Program-made: the position numbers and the translations under genes
Source: Anopheles merus
Taxonomy: Eukaryota > Arthropoda > Insecta > Diptera > Culicidae
Length of the DNA: 64,000 nt
Assembly (NCBI RefSeq): GCF_017562075.2
Contig: NC_054082.1
Coordinates: 7,269,050-7,333,049, forward strand
Direction: 5' to 3'
The notes under the pieces: model-generated
What the model saw: only the letters and a program-made list of their open reading frames with translations
The model's database searches: none
What the model was told of the DNA's origin: nothing
In this document: in pieces, positions 23,330 to 36,974 of the stretch
How positions within the stretch are numbered: the stretch's first letter is position 1
Layout of the letters: each line of letters begins with the position of its first letter

Positions 23330-25292
23330 TAGAGCGTGTGTGATCAATATTCAGGAGCTGCAGAGGAGCATAACTTTATTTTTTATGGGTTCACGGTTGC
23401 CTTCGCCACTAGTCTCCCAGCCGTAAGTAAGGTGCAGGGAAGATTTCGGGTTGTTGTAAAGAGGTTGATGTTGTGTAGTTGAAAGCGAATGGAGCTGTTA
23501 GCAATGAAATGAAGTCAGCGAACGTGCCTTTGGCACTAGGATTGGCTTCACATGCACAGGGGTTCGGTCTGGTTTTAGTGTTCGTCTCACTCACGGTTCA
23601 CTAGACTCACTTGAACACTGCATCTAAAGCGAGCGGTTTGTTGACGGTTCAACAGAGTGTGGTGGTCAAATCTCTATGGAAAGGTACCTTACCGGGCATG
23701 TTGGTGGCTAGACGATATTGAATTCAGATGAAAGGACAGCTTTCCCATCACGGTGGTGTTTGCTTTCATCCATAACTCATTTCCGGTGATGGTTTTCGTT
23801 GCTGGTTTGATGCTTTTGCAGGGCGATTGATTTCATAAGGTCGTTAAGAACCGATAGCAGCACACCAGTTTGAGGTTAGCGTCCGAGCACCGGCGCCCGG
23901 GGTTGCAGATGGTTGCAAATGTTTGAGCGATTGCTATCCCGAAACACCATCTCGAAGGCAACATTTAATGTATCTGTGCCGCTGATCAATCGGTTTGAAG
24001 AAGGGTTCACGTTCCAGCTGGAATGAAATTCGAAGACACCTCAGACTCACTCAATAAAAACAGGACCGGGCTGGCCAGAGGGCAGCACAAACCTCTAGCC
24101 GGAAATCGATATCCGATGTTTACCGGTGTAATTTCTCCAAACTAATTTGCAGCTCATCAAAGCAAAAACTCGATCAATCTGCTGTGGCGGTAGGGCAGGC
24201 ATTTTGGGAGCGAAGAAGATAGGTTTATTTGCAGGTGTTGTATTTTTGGGGCGTTGGAAGTGGTGAAGCGAATGAAGTTTATCTTGCTCGCCGATGATAC
24301 AGCAAATGGAACGAAAATTTCACCGGAACTGGTGTAATTAAATTTAATTGACCCTTGAACAGCTGCAACTCCGTCGGCTGGACCGATGGAAATCATCCGT
24401 TTGGGGCAGTTGGTGTTTGGATATTGATCGAGAGGCAAGAGAGGTAGAGAGAAAGAGAGAGCGAGTTTAAATAAAAGGTTAAACTTCTCTGCCATACGGC
24501 TGTTATCTACCGTTAATTTGCAGATTTTGTTGATGAGGCGAGTCAAGACTTGCGTAGTTTTGCTGATTGATTATTCATTCAACAAATGATTAATGATTGT
24601 TGGAGGGACACAGGTCGGCGACCTGTACGATGAGGGTTCATATTGCGAAACAAAAATATATTGTAGTTAAATAACCTTCATTTTAAAGTCTTTATAAGTT
24701 ACGCTGTTAGCACATTTTATCGAGGATTGTAAGAAGTGGCAAACAAACTCCTTCCCATAGACACAGTAGCACTTCATAAATGGATCAAACCATTACTGGC
24801 CAGGGTGTTTGTTATTGTGCGTCTGTTATAAAAGCATAAAAAATAGTACTGCTGCGCTCACAATTTTCCCTAGAGTTGCCTACTGTGTCACCTTCTCCGA
24901 AAAGCAATGAGCCGTTGATTGACCGGATTTATCGAATTTTCTCGCTTTTCTCTTCCTTTCTCTCTCTCTCGTCTCGGCAATCGATCAAATCGTGTTAACT
25001 GTTCAGCCCATTGGGAAAGAGCCTTCGTCGCTACCGGAAATCTGAGTTGATTTTGCAGGATTTCGATTCAATCGCTTCTTTCTTCTCCACGGCTTCCCCG
25101 GAACGGTGCGCTGTCGGCGCGTTACCGACGGGCGCAAACATCAACGCAGACCGACGACCGACTGATGATTCCAATCATAAGATGATGATAATGATGGCCC
25201 GTTTGAATAAGGGGCCGCAGTCGCCGCACTCGACCTACTTGTCGCCAGTCGGACGGATAATGGGGCGGCAAATGATGGCTGAAACGGATCCG

Positions 25293-25313
25293 GTGCGCGC
25301 ATTGTGCGCGCAC
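25293..25313. repeat. 9-bp GC-rich hairpin, 3-nt loop
   Basis: GTGCGCGCA and TGCGCGCAC flank TTG. The alternating purine-pyrimidine run could also adopt Z-DNA. Confidence 0.9.
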
Positions 25314-28300
25314 ACGACGAGGCACGAGAAATTGTTATTTGAATTATTATTTTTTCTCCTCTGCGTGTGTATTGGACTGTTTGTATCGAATGGTCGGTAG
25401 GGTGAGTAATGGGAGAAAATATTTGAATAAGTGATTTTGAAACCTCGTGGCCACCACCAATCCGCTGATGGAAGGTTGATTCGGTACTGCCGAAAGGTTG
25501 GGGTAAGAAAGTTTCGCGGTTAGCTTAGGGCAATATAATGCGGGCAAATGGACTGGTGGAAGCGTTTGATTTCAGCACGAGCGTGGATGTATGGTACGGG
25601 CGAAGTTTATCGGCAAGGGATGGAATATTTTACAATCGACAATGGGGAGGATGTTTTGTTGGAGGCTCGTTTCGATCGAAGCTGCCGGAAGTTCTAGGAT
25701 GAATGAATGATGAGCCCGGTTGACAATGGGAAATGCCGAATCATTATTGTTGAAGAGCTGCAGATAAAGCACTGAGCGAGGACTGTAATCGTATTCGTAT
25801 TTTGAAGGGTAACGTATCGATATACATTTTAACGAGCGACAGTAACGTTTTTGGGTACCAAAGAGTTGAAATTGTTAAATTTGCATCCAAATGTCGGTTT
25901 TTTTTCAAAAACATTTCAATGCGATGTGTAAATTCTTGGTGTTAACATTTGATTTAGCTCGATAATTAGAGAACTTTCAAAACTCTGATAAAGTTAATAA
26001 AGCACCATGCGCCTCCATCAGTTGCTTAATTGCTAAAAATAAATTTAAAATGAATCGCATTGCATAAAATTATTATATTTTAACACCCAGCGGTTTAAGA
26101 ATTTGTTGACCAATTTCTGTTTATATATTATCTGTTCAAAATATCTTTTGTTTTCATTTTATAGCATTAACAAAGTAATTTTTCAAGCGATGGAGCCGCC
26201 CAGTGCTTTTTGTTGTTAATTATGTTAAAATTAGTTTGTAACGTGGCGTAGAGCAGTGATTTGTTGGCCCTTCGTCTGGGTTGTTGAAAATAACGTATGT
26301 GTTATCAAACGTTTCATTGCATTCTCATCATCTTGGTATGTACATAAAGAGTCAAAATGAAGAACAATTGAGGGATAACTAATTGTACTACAAAATGTGC
26401 GAAATGTGAAGCGAAAATTGTAATGCCATTTCAGGAGTGTTTTATTGCATTTCATCCACAAACATAAAATAAAGTTGAATACAATTCTATAGTTTGGTTC
26501 ATTTTCATCTGCTCCATGTTAAACAAAATCATCCTACCAGCGTGTTCGCTAGTCACGGCAGCAGGTACGCGATACGCGCAAATACGCACGCAACCCATTG
26601 CACGTCGAGTGGAGGGATGGGTGATTAAGCATCCTGCTTCTTGCTGACAGGTGTGGTGTGTAAGAAAATACGCAATCCAAAATCATGACGGGCACACAAG
26701 CGTGGGAAGGCAGCAGCGAGAAGAAAAGGTGAACGCATTAATACCGTGGTAACATTTGTGCCATTGAGCATTGATTGATCGGTTGACTGATTGATGGATT
26801 GATTGATGGATTACGGGAATGCTAGCGGGACGTTTGAGGCGCGGTACGGCCGTTTGCTAAACTGTTTGTTAAATGTACAAACAGCCTAGCTGCTCATATT
26901 TGAGTGGAGGGCCAGCGTGGTATGATCGTTTTGAGTTGTCAATCTCATTTTCCTATTTGGCGAATAGTGTTTGCTAACAGAATATGAGCGCTTTGATGGT
27001 GTCACAAATTTGAACGACTTGGGTGTCTACCGGCAAGGCTAGCAACGTTTCTAATATGTTTTAGCAACGCTCACTTCTTGAAGTATCGCAATTAAGTGTG
27101 CACAAATCAGCGGTAGACTAAGAGAGCAAGAGCTATGGTAAAAAAACAGTATGTCAGGTGCCAGCTACTGCCGTTTGGTGCTTCTCTCCTGGGGCTCGTT
27201 TTGAAGCTCATGCCCTTTAGCAGAACCGGTAGCGGCCCAGCCCAACCCCTGACGCACAGCCTCACCGATAATAATACGGAGGTAACGAGCTCGTTTTTCA
27301 TAAAACCGTGTCCCACTTTCACACCGTTGGTTAAAAGCCCCAGCGTTTGGCTTTTATCTGGGCGGAATGGGCAACTTGTGGCCACCTTTTTTTTTGTTGC
27401 TGGTGCTTCTTCTCGATGGCGTTTCTGTGTGTTTTTTTTGTTGGTACACTTTCACCGAGTTCATAATTTAGTGCGGGGCTCAAATTCGCACACGCCGGCC
27501 CGACACAGTGTTGCAAAATTTTGCCTCGAACGCAAATTCGAATTTTTCCAAGCGGAAATCCTGCCCCTGCCGGGTCAACCTGCACTGTCCCCGGCGCCGG
27601 TCCAGCTTGTTGCCGCTTGATGCAATTTGCGGACCGTTCCAGCTAAACGGGCCGCGTACGGAGTATGTGTTGAATATATTTGCAACTAAAATAACTTTCT
27701 CCTGTATGTTTGCACTACACATTCCGAAAGTGGAGACGGTCTCGCGCGTGCAGTCACACACACACGCTCACACACCCGGTTTCGCCATGTGTGGCATAAT
27801 TTTATGCTGCCTGCAACCCGTTCCAGCCCCCAGCGCCAGCCAGCTCGGTCCCGCTTGTGCGAGTGCAGTGTGTAATCGCATGGTGGCGGGGGCCAAAAAA
27901 ATGCCGAGCCATACTTTCTCTATTTCTGTACATGTTCCCGTCGCGCACCCGCACATGAGCATTAGCGGCAACCGTTGTTCCACCATTGCACCATATGGGT
28001 AAGGTAGTTGGGAAAAGACGGAGTGGAATGGGAGAGGAAGGTTTTGGGGTAGGATAGAGAAATTCTAATGCCGTTCGGGAGTGTCGAAACTCGCTTCTGG
28101 TTACCGACCGACCACAAACGTTCAAGCACACTTCAAAGTTCAACCGAGTGCAACTCACAAGCTATCTCACACACACACACACATAGACCGTGCAAAGCTT
28201 CCGGCAGCAACACTCTCCGTGTGCTCTGAAGGTGTGTTGTGCCTGGTCAGCATGGGTGGTGTTGGTGTTTTGGGGTTTCGAACCGGTGGAAGGGCGATGA

Positions 28301-29396
28301 TACAAAATATTGGGCAGAAAAAAAAGAAAGGAACGAAATGCAAAACAGAGCGAACCACTATGGTGAGTTTGCCGAACAGATAATTGGGAAGCTATTGTTA
28401 CATTACATTTTCCAACTTGGAGTGGCATCCGGGAGAGTAAGTGCAAGCGTGTACTCGGCGGAAGAGGAAACCCGTTGTGGCATGCTGTGCATGGAATCTG
28501 CAGCGGGCTTTGTCTGGCAGAAGAAATTGATACATTAATTTACACTTGTTACACTGGTGAACACGGCAGCACTCTTGCTCTCCAGGGGGGCTAAGAGAGA
28601 AAGAGCTAGTAAGAGCAAGAGAATGAAAAGAAAGAGCGACAACTTCTTAAATAAGGTTTCATGCTGTGTACTGCTGCTGGGCTGTCTATTAGAGGCGTAA
28701 TTATACAGTGAAAGTTTACGTTTTTAATTGAAAATGTGGCTGCGGGTACGATTTGACCGAAAGCAAGCTGGGGCGGAAACCGGCGGGCCCAGAGCAGGAA
28801 GGGGTGGAAGATTTATCGGGCAGAAACGGTAACATTGCCCGTGCTGTGCGGGCAAAATTGTTTCGTTGCTAGTATCGGAAGGATAATCGATAGCTACAGC
28901 TGGTGCCGTCGTGCGAGCCGTGCTGTGTTGCCAAGGAAGGCGCAAGGAAGGTGTAATTGAGTGGAATAAGTACTGTTAATGGAGCACTTCCTGCGAAAGG
29001 CTGAGACGGCAACAGGCAAATGGAAAGTGTTTGATTGTATAGCTCATTGAAATGGATAATTGGTAATGCAAAAAAGGGGGAAGGAATTTTTAGTTGGTTG
29101 GATGGAAACAGGTTGCTGCTTGGCACGATAGAATGGCGCGTTGAAAGTGTTGATTATGGACAGTACCGTCAAAAGCAATGTACTTAAATCAATGCATGTC
29201 GTTTTATTCGATAAATTGATATGTTGTTCTTAACATATTTTAATCGAAGTGATGAACTTTACATGAGCAGTTGGCTGAACAAAGATAAAGGTATTGGATC
29301 ATTATAAAAATATGATTACTTTGAAACCATGAAACCTGTTAAGCCATATTTTAGGTTTTTGTAAACAAACTGCACGGCATTGGTAAATGTTTAACG
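25314..29396. other. Noncoding interval
   Basis: A long AT-rich island (about 25800-26560), a degenerate GATT-repeat patch near 26765-26812, a CA tract at 28168-28183, and several TAATT cores between 28690 and 29070. No gene is supported. Confidence 0.5.
28168..28183. repeat. (CA)8 tract
   Basis: Short CA array read directly. Confidence 0.9.
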
Positions 29397-29537
29397 TAGG
29401 GAAAAGCGGAGCAAAATGGCACATTTAAGGATTTTGCTCAAAATCTCTTTGGCTAAACGACTTTTCACTGATATGTTGACGGCAATCGATTCAGGTACTA
29501 ATAATGAAGGGTTGCCATTTCGCTCCACTTTCCCCTA
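29397..29537. mobile_element. TA-flanked MITE, about 137 bp, with 24-bp terminal inverted repeats
   Basis: The left end after TA begins GGGAAAAGCGGAGCAAAATG. The right end, read on the minus strand, begins GGGGAAAGTGGAGCGAAATG. Over 24 bp the ends differ at three positions. The TA dinucleotides at 29397-29398 and 29536-29537 fit a target-site duplication of the Tc1/mariner type. The interior is AT-leaning and has no reading frame, as expected for a non-autonomous element mobilised in trans. The autonomous partner is not in the window, and the family name is not known. Confidence 0.75.
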
Positions 29538-30681
29538 CCTCATGCATTCTTTGCAGAACACAAGCCTGCACTGCGATTTAATACCATTTCCATAATTCCA
29601 TTTTCCCGGGCCAGGCTCCCATTAGATCCAACACAAATATTGTTTCTAAATCAATGCATTGGATTGACCTTTTCCGTTCGGCCAGCGGCCAATGTAACCC
29701 CAGTCTTTCATTTACGATTTGTACACAAAGTTATCGAGTGTGCACGCAAATCGGCAACGCTGCAACCGGTACCCCAACCCCGGCACGATCCTTGATCAAC
29801 TGCAGTTGAAATCACACACAACATTATGAAATCGATGCAATTCAACCAACTTTGGCCCGGTCCGTTGTGCGCGTCTGTATCTCGAGGGAAGTCCGCACAG
29901 CGGTGCGTGAAACTGTGAATGCGAGTTGGTGAGTTGGTCAGTGTTGTAGGTTGTGTTTTTTTGTTCGTTGCATTCCCCCAACCCCCCCTACCACACATCT
30001 TCTATTGTTTCAAATCTGCACCGAAATATGCTGCTAGGCCCACGCAAGTGGGTGGCCGCATTTGTACGCTCGCTTTCCCATTAGTATGCACCTCGAATGC
30101 AACAACTTGACCGCGCCAGTGCTCGGAATAGTGCTCGAGCAGCAGCAGCAGCAGAGCGTGTTTGCACGGTTGGTTAGCCGGTTGTTCGGTCGATTGGTTC
30201 GATTTTTCGGATGTTAGAAATTCAGGAAAGGATGGCGACAGAGACGGGGGGAAGACAGGGAGGGACGGTGGTGGGAGAAACCACTTCCCAGAATGCGCGT
30301 GAAAATGCATCCAATATGGACGTGCAGGTTTAGATACGGGCGGGAATAGGAAATTGCGATTTTCACTCAGCACACTACATGCTTGTTTTCGATTGTGCTG
30401 CTGCGAGATTGGGAGATTTTGCGCTTGTTGAGAGGCCAGGAGAGGCGAGCTGTGTTGTAATGCTGACCTTACTACCGTTGCAGCGCTTGGTTGGAGGTTG
30501 TGCGGCCAAGGGCCAAAGCCGACCTGCAATGAACTCCGTGCGCACCGCGTGTGCAATTAAAGCCTTCATCTTGATAATTACATTTGAAATACGGTTCTCG
30601 GTGGGAGTTTACCAGCGGTTGGTCTCGCCCAGCCGGGAGCTCTCGGTCGGTTAATAGCAGGTGATGTTGCACACGGTGGAA

Positions 30682-30694
30682 GGGGGGGGGGGGG
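30682..30694. repeat. G13 homopolymer
   Basis: Thirteen consecutive G on the plus strand. Confidence 0.93.
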
Positions 30695-32070
30695 TGGAGA
30701 GCCGGTGTGGGAAATTGGAACAGGAACCTGATCCCGGTGATCTGATTTCGCCGCCGTGAATGGGAACGGACCATTTCGAAAGTGGTTCGCTCCGGTGTGC
30801 TTAATTAAAATGGTATTTGTTTGATTTGGAAACATCCCTATTGAGTTATGTTGATAAAGCACGGCCCGTACGGATTGCCGGTGCAATCTAGATGCGATAC
30901 GAGTTTGATAAGGATGTATGGGAAGTTTGCTTTTCGGGAGATCGTGTGTGATTTCCGTTGGTTTCATGTGTAATGTGATTATGATCAGTATGGAGCATGC
31001 ATTGTCGACAAAAATTTCATCACATTTTTAAAATTGGTTGTTAAACATATAAAAATATGTTTTACGTTATGACTCGTTTTCGAGAGTCAGTAATTTCTTC
31101 CAGTTTTATATGTATCTTTTTTTTGCGTAAATCATTTCTCTGAAACAATTTCGTTGGCATTAAAGAGCGTTTATATTGGTTGTAGCTTCCACCAACCAAA
31201 ACAAAGCAAGCTTTCATCGGCTGCTTTAATTTTAATCGCTATATGAGCCTGCTGCCCCAGCTCGTAATCGGTTAAGACTAATTTAATCTTATTTTAGAGC
31301 TGAAAATTACGAAAAAAGGAAGCAAATCAAGAGCGAAACAAAACAACAACAAAAAAAAAAAACTGGTACCATCACGCTCTAGTTGTTGCTTAAAGCGTTC
31401 AGCGAACTTTTCCCATCTAAAATGGGGGAGACGAAAAAGAGCGAAAAGCGTAGAAAACACAGGAAAATCGTAGACGACAGAAAAACGGGCAACAGGAAAG
31501 AACGGCTCGAGTTGGTGGTCGTACCACCATGGCATATCTGCCCGTAGGCTCAGACATTCTCCAGAGATTAAGGGAGGTTTTAGCACAGTGGTCGGCTCTA
31601 TGACTGTGTCTGTGTGTTTGTGCAGCACCACTCGCAACACTATAATTTCTCCAGCACGAAGCTTAGCCAGCATAAACTCGAGTCCATTCTCGTCCAACCA
31701 GCCGTCCAGGCATCTGTGGGCCAAGCCTTGGAAGCGAGGGTTTTCATCAGCAACAACTTTGCTCGCTTCAAATGCCGAACCTGGTGTTCATCTTGCCGGG
31801 ATAACCGGGGCTTTTGAGCAATGCGCTGTGTCCGCTTGCGGATTGTCGGGCCAAGCTTAAAGTACGATACATTTGGTCGACCAGCAACCGGGTGGAAAAA
31901 AAAACAAAAAACAAAAGAGAAGGCGCAGAGACAGCAGAGGGGACCGGTTTTCGGCTTCACTCAATCACGGCGGGATTTTGAAGCATTCAATCCATAATGA
32001 AGCCAGCGTGTGCGTGCTTTCGGCGCACCGACAAAGACGCACGCACACACGTGGCTTAAGGATATGGCAA

Positions 32071-32108
32071 AGAGAGATAGAGAGAGTGTGTGAGAAAGAG
32101 AGAGAGAA
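32071..32108. repeat. GA-rich tract with GTGTGTG interruption
   Basis: AGAGAGATAGAGAGAG, then GTGTGTG, then GAGAAAGAGAGAGAG. Confidence 0.9.
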
Positions 32109-34111
32109 TAAAACGACCCAAAACAATGGCAGCATCGACGGCCGAGTGAATCCCTCGCAAAATTATCCAACAAATGAATTAGAGCCGGAACGGCTAAGCC
32201 TAGTCGAGCCGTTCCGTAATGCTCCGTGCCGTTTCAATACTCCTCGGGCCCGGGGCGGGTCGCAGTTCGGGGAGGAAGAAATCAAAATCCCGACGAAAGT
32301 AAAGACGAACGCATTTCCACATGAGATCCTATGAATAATAAAATGCGGACAAAATCTACACCAGCTAATGAATAAATAAGTACGCAGTGAATGATATTAT
32401 TTAGCATCAAATTGGCATTGGCCGAAAGCTCACGTGATCCTTTGCCGACTGCCCGTCTCGCTGTCGCTGGGCGGGTGGGGCTGGGCGAAAGTTCCAGCCG
32501 GACAGGGCCAACCGGTGGCCGGTGGTTGCGCGCGTCCACCGTTCGGGCGATGTGTTTCCGTTTGCATGAGACGATGAAGGATTTGCGATGAGCGTTGCTG
32601 AGCACGTTTCGGATGGAAAACGGTAATTTAATTTCCGGAAATGTGTGCGAGAGCATCAGAGGCGGTTTCGGTAGTTTTAGGCAGGTTTAGTTTCCGACGG
32701 GCGAGGATAACGCTTTTGTCTACGGCGTAGGGTAAAATCGATAGAATCTGTGATTTTATGGGAAAGTGTTCGTGTTTTATACTTAAATCAATAACGTATA
32801 TGTCGTACGTCAATGAATATTCCTTTGTTCGCGGTGCATCGTGAACTATCGCTCGAGTGATACTGAATTCTTTACGGTTGGTTGGGAAAACTGTGTTCCT
32901 TTTTTATCCTTTTAAACTAGTGAAACTTCGCTGCGAGCTTTACGAGCATGCCAACGCCACCATCGAACTTGTGCCAACGACTCACATCGATCGATCAGTA
33001 GCGGCGGGCATGCAACTCCGGTTAGTTGAACACATGTCACGTAGGCAAATAAGAGCCAGCATCAGACGTCCACGTGCGCTGAACGAAAACTAGCAAACTT
33101 GAATTCATGTATAGTTTGCTCCACCAGCCGAAAAAGAAAACGTAATCAAATTTTGATGCTTACTTAGCTGCAGTTTAGCGTGGGACACACATTCCTCGGT
33201 GTTTGGGGGAGGCGAACGAAAGACGCTCGCTGCCACATGTTCCGCTCGCCATTTTCCGGACAGTTTGAGTTCTTATCGATAGAAGGACGAAGAAAAAAAA
33301 GAAGAATCCGGTTTGACAACTTTGTCGCACACTCCATTCCAACGGCATTGCATCACGCCCGGACGATGCAGCTCGCAGTCGTGTGCAACTTATACATCAT
33401 GTTTCCCTTCCAAATGTTCTCACTCAGCTTGAACTGGATGCAACGAAACTTACTTTGTCATGGAATCATGATTGAAAGTTGTTTTTTCGCCCCCCACCCC
33501 CCCTGCTTTTTCCACTCCACCGTGCACTGAATAATGCAAGCGAAAAACTTCGTTGTCGTTGATCAGTCGATAAATTGCGAAAACTAAATTAATGTTGCCC
33601 GCCGAGCAAACCGAGTGTGTAAAGTAAGTTGATTGAAATTTTTTAGAGTTCAAATGTTTTTGTTATTACTCGCCTGCTCTGTACGCCGGGAAAGCGCAGT
33701 GTGAGTATCGCTAGCGAAGGGTGACTGTTCGTGCCACTACATGACACCGATCTGTCATCGGAGCGGTTTGAACTGTCAATCAATTGGTGGGCATGTATTT
33801 TTCATGCCCTTTTGATGGACGAAGCCCCGGAACAGTATCAACAGAGCTAAAAAAAAAGAAAAAAAATTGGAATAAGAGAAAAAAGGAAACACACATACAG
33901 GTGTTTTTCGCCGTGCTTGTGTGTGACTGTGACGGGGCAATGTGATACACTCGGCACCGGCGATGGCGGTGGGAGTTGAGCAACAACCGCATTGACACGT
34001 GCCTGAGATTATAAATGGAACCGTGATGGTCGTGGCGGTGCCACACTCTGGAAAGTTATGATGAATTATTAATGCTTTCAATTGATGCTTCCGCTCGCCA
34101 TGGGGGATAAA

Positions 34112-34112
<1 letters not shown>

Positions 34113-34140
<28 letters not shown>
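34113..34140. repeat. (CTGG)7 tetranucleotide array
   Basis: Seven perfect copies of CTGG. Confidence 0.97.
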
Positions 34141-34143
<3 letters not shown>

Positions 34144-36898
34144 TGGCGGAGCCTTTGAAAAATGGCGTGTCTCCCTGTCGGGGTGTTGCGCCTAACCTTC
34201 GCATGCGAGAAGGGCGAGACGAGTGCGTTTGATGCGGCAAAACGCTCACGGCCTGTGCTTGGGGCAAAATTGTTGCCGCTGCGAAACGCAATCGAAAAGC
34301 AATCAGTGAATCGATTTGCATTTAACTATTTTCCAACCCTGACCCGAAAAAGTGGAAAGTGGGTGTGGCTGTTTAAAATGCTAACCCTTTGCATCGCTCA
34401 ACCAAGTCTTGTTTATTTATTCACTAAGCGGTGCACACGCGTGACACAAATAGTTTCGCCGTTGCTTTCCGTGGTGTTTGACCCAATTAACAATGCATGT
34501 GTCACGGTGCGTTTTTGATGAATTCCCATACGGAGACGGTGCACCCGAGCACGTTGAAGGTATGCAGGTATTGCAACAGTAATAATGGCAGCGAAGAATG
34601 GAGCTGCTGGTATGTCGCGTATGAGCGATGAAAAATGTGTGCATAATGACATTCCACATTTGTGGGTGCAAACCAAAAACCGAGCGAGAAACGGGAAGGG
34701 TGCCCATATGCAGTGCGGTGAACGCGCGCATACGTCTTTTCCACTTTGTCTCCCTGCACGTCGCCCGCCCGACGGCTTCCGGCTTCATTTGCTCGTTGAT
34801 TACAAATCGATCCAGCTGCTACCTTGGGGCACCGATTGCGAACGTATGCATACGTTGTAGCGGTGAAGAAAACGGCTTTACCGCACTCGGTTCGTGCGAT
34901 GGCACAGCCTTGAATGGTGGTACAGGGGGGGAAGGGGGGGGGGGCTTTCCGCAGCCTGCGGTTGAAAACGTAAAGACGCCGCACAAGATAAAGCGAGCCT
35001 AAGAAATGTAGATTTAATGTGCACAGCCGTGGCAGCCGGTTGAGGTTTCGCTTTGAAAAGAGCCTCCGCCCGCTAGATAAGAGCGCAAGAAAGCGTGCCG
35101 GAACACCTGGCAACACATCTGCAGGATGAATCTTTTATCCCGCTTGGGAACTTCATGGGCCGGATCTTGCCAGGAGACATTAGAGGTTCGATTTATCGTA
35201 CCCATATTTGCTGCCCTCCTCGCTATTGCTATCCGTAGAAAGTGCGGTGAGGGGAGTTGCACAACCTCACTGCACCTCTCAAAAGCGCAGCGAGAAAGAG
35301 AGCAGGGGCTGCGAAAGAGAGAAAGAGAGAGCACCGAAGCGAAGGGAGTTAAGTGAGTCTCAAGTATGTTTGTGCTTCCCTCTATGGCTTTGGCACCGGA
35401 GTCCCGGAGACGGTGCACAACCGTTCAATCATCACATCGTGACGCTCGCGGGGGTGGAAAATTGTGCACCGAAAGCAATCGAAACGGTTCGACCTGACGG
35501 ACCTGACCTGACGGACCCCGCCACAGCCCCGCTCGATTTGCGCAATTGGAACCCGGCCCGCCCGAGTGTCGAGTGTGCGAGCATAAATTATTCATTATTA
35601 TTCGACAGCGTGCGCTTTAAGCTAGGACCTTGACGTTCCGCACAGTGGCTGCCAACGCCATCAGCGCCATCAGCGGCACCATCGTCTGTGTCATTAACAA
35701 ACACCCGCCGTGCTCGCACTGGTGCACCATTCTTCGTGCCGTGCTGCTGCAGCGGTTGGTTGCGGCAGGCGGAAGAAACATTCATTAGGCAATCCTTCTC
35801 CTGAGTGCACCTTTCAAAAGGGCAGCGTCTTGCGCGCTGACGTTTCCAGATCGATATTTCTTTCTCTGATGGGGTAAAGGGAAGCTATTAGAGAGGGAGA
35901 GAGGCGGAGAGAGAGAGAGGTAAGAGGCGGCACTCGACCGCATACCAACTTCAAATGGATCCGCTGTTGAGCTGTGGCTGAGCGGGTGGTTTGGGCTGGG
36001 CGAGTTGTTGAGCGCCCGGATATTAGACGCCACGTACAGGGAGGCCGCACGGGAACGTCACGGGATTATCCGATTTCCGAGCCAGCGATCGTTTGATGAT
36101 GCATGGGGGCTGGTGCTAATACTAGGAGGAAAATTTTCGGTGGAATGTTTAGAAATGCGAGAGGGAAGAGGGAAAGAGGGAGAGAGAGAGAGAGCGACTA
36201 CACGCATTGAATGTTATGGCTTTGGATGGTGCTGTGTCTGTGTGGGACAGCTTTGGGAAAATTGTAAATGAGGGCAACCTTTTCGCACCAAAGTAATGCT
36301 AATCGGTGCCCGAATCAATAAATGGATCAGCATTTCGTGGTTGTGCATAATTTGTGCAACATTTCTTATTGTAATTGGGGCGAGTAATTGAAGCATAAAG
36401 GGAAAGAGAGAATGAGGCGTGGCTACGTTAATAGAGCTGGGTGGTGGAATAAATTGAGCCAGCCGTTTTGATGTTTTATTCCACACTTTCTGATCTGAAG
36501 AGATTAGCGTGTTTAGTCATAAATGTGTTCTAGGAATCATACACATTGCTTCGAATGTTATTGGATTCAGAATAGAACTAATGTAAGGATTATGATGCGA
36601 AATTATCGCAAACGTTTAATCACGGGTAAATTGGCATAAATTAAAGCTCTTTTTTATTCTTTACCTTGGCAAACCAAATTCTCACACAAACCTGGGTCTT
36701 CAGGTTTTCTTCCATTCCGGGTTGCCTCTATCGAAGCTCGTTGCTGAAGTTCATTCCATGCTTCCAGGAGAGCTTTAATTCCGTCTCTGCATTTTACTTG
36801 TTATCTTCCGTCCGGGGAGTTTCCTGCTCGGTCCTCGTTAGTTTGCGATTGAAGCAAAGATATGACGTTCGGTTGAAACAATTTTCACATGCTTAGCT

Positions 36899-36900
<2 letters not shown>
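34141..36900. other. Noncoding interval with GA-rich clusters
   Basis: A near-continuous G-rich stretch at 34925-34944 and three GAGAG clusters (about 35291-35334, 35893-35922, 36172-36194) lie within 1 kb. No gene is supported. The 204-codon minus-strand frame at 34502-35116 overlaps open frames on the other strand. Confidence 0.5.
35291..36194. promoter_or_regulatory. Cluster of GAGAG motifs, possible GAGA-factor region
   Basis: Three purine-rich GAGAG clusters occur within about 900 bp. In flies such clusters bind GAGA factor at promoters and Polycomb response elements. Here only the motifs are seen. They may be plain microsatellites, which are common in this window. Confidence 0.25.

Positions 36901-36973
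<73 letters not shown>
36901..36973. repeat. (AC)36 microsatellite
   Basis: A perfect 73-bp array, the second longest simple repeat in the window. It creates artificial Cys-Val frames on the minus strand. Confidence 0.98.

Positions 36974-36974
<1 letters not shown>

Larger units (their letters stand above)
18073..25292. other. Noncoding interval with several microsatellites
   Basis: No exon or gene is recognised. It includes an AAAT tract near 19176, GT repeats near 19455, CA near 21386, GA near 21521 and 23311, and AT-rich islands at about 22180-22450 and 24560-24860. A short direct repeat CGGTAAAACATAAAC occurs at 19711-19725 and 19733-19747. An acceptor-like TTTTCCTTCAG ends at 20149, but the sequence after it does not support an exon. 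Confidence 0.5.
29538..34112. other. Noncoding interval
   Basis: No gene is recognised. It includes a G13 run near 30682, a CAG tract near 30141, an AT-rich patch at about 30970-31350 with a small AAACATAT/ATATGTTT hairpin at 31043-31062, and a GA tract near 32071. The frame at 31278-31724 on the minus strand lacks recognisable domains. Confidence 0.5.

Noticed and set aside
24225..24245. TTTGCAG|GTGTTG junction
   Set aside because: The donor half is poor and the upstream tract is purine-rich.
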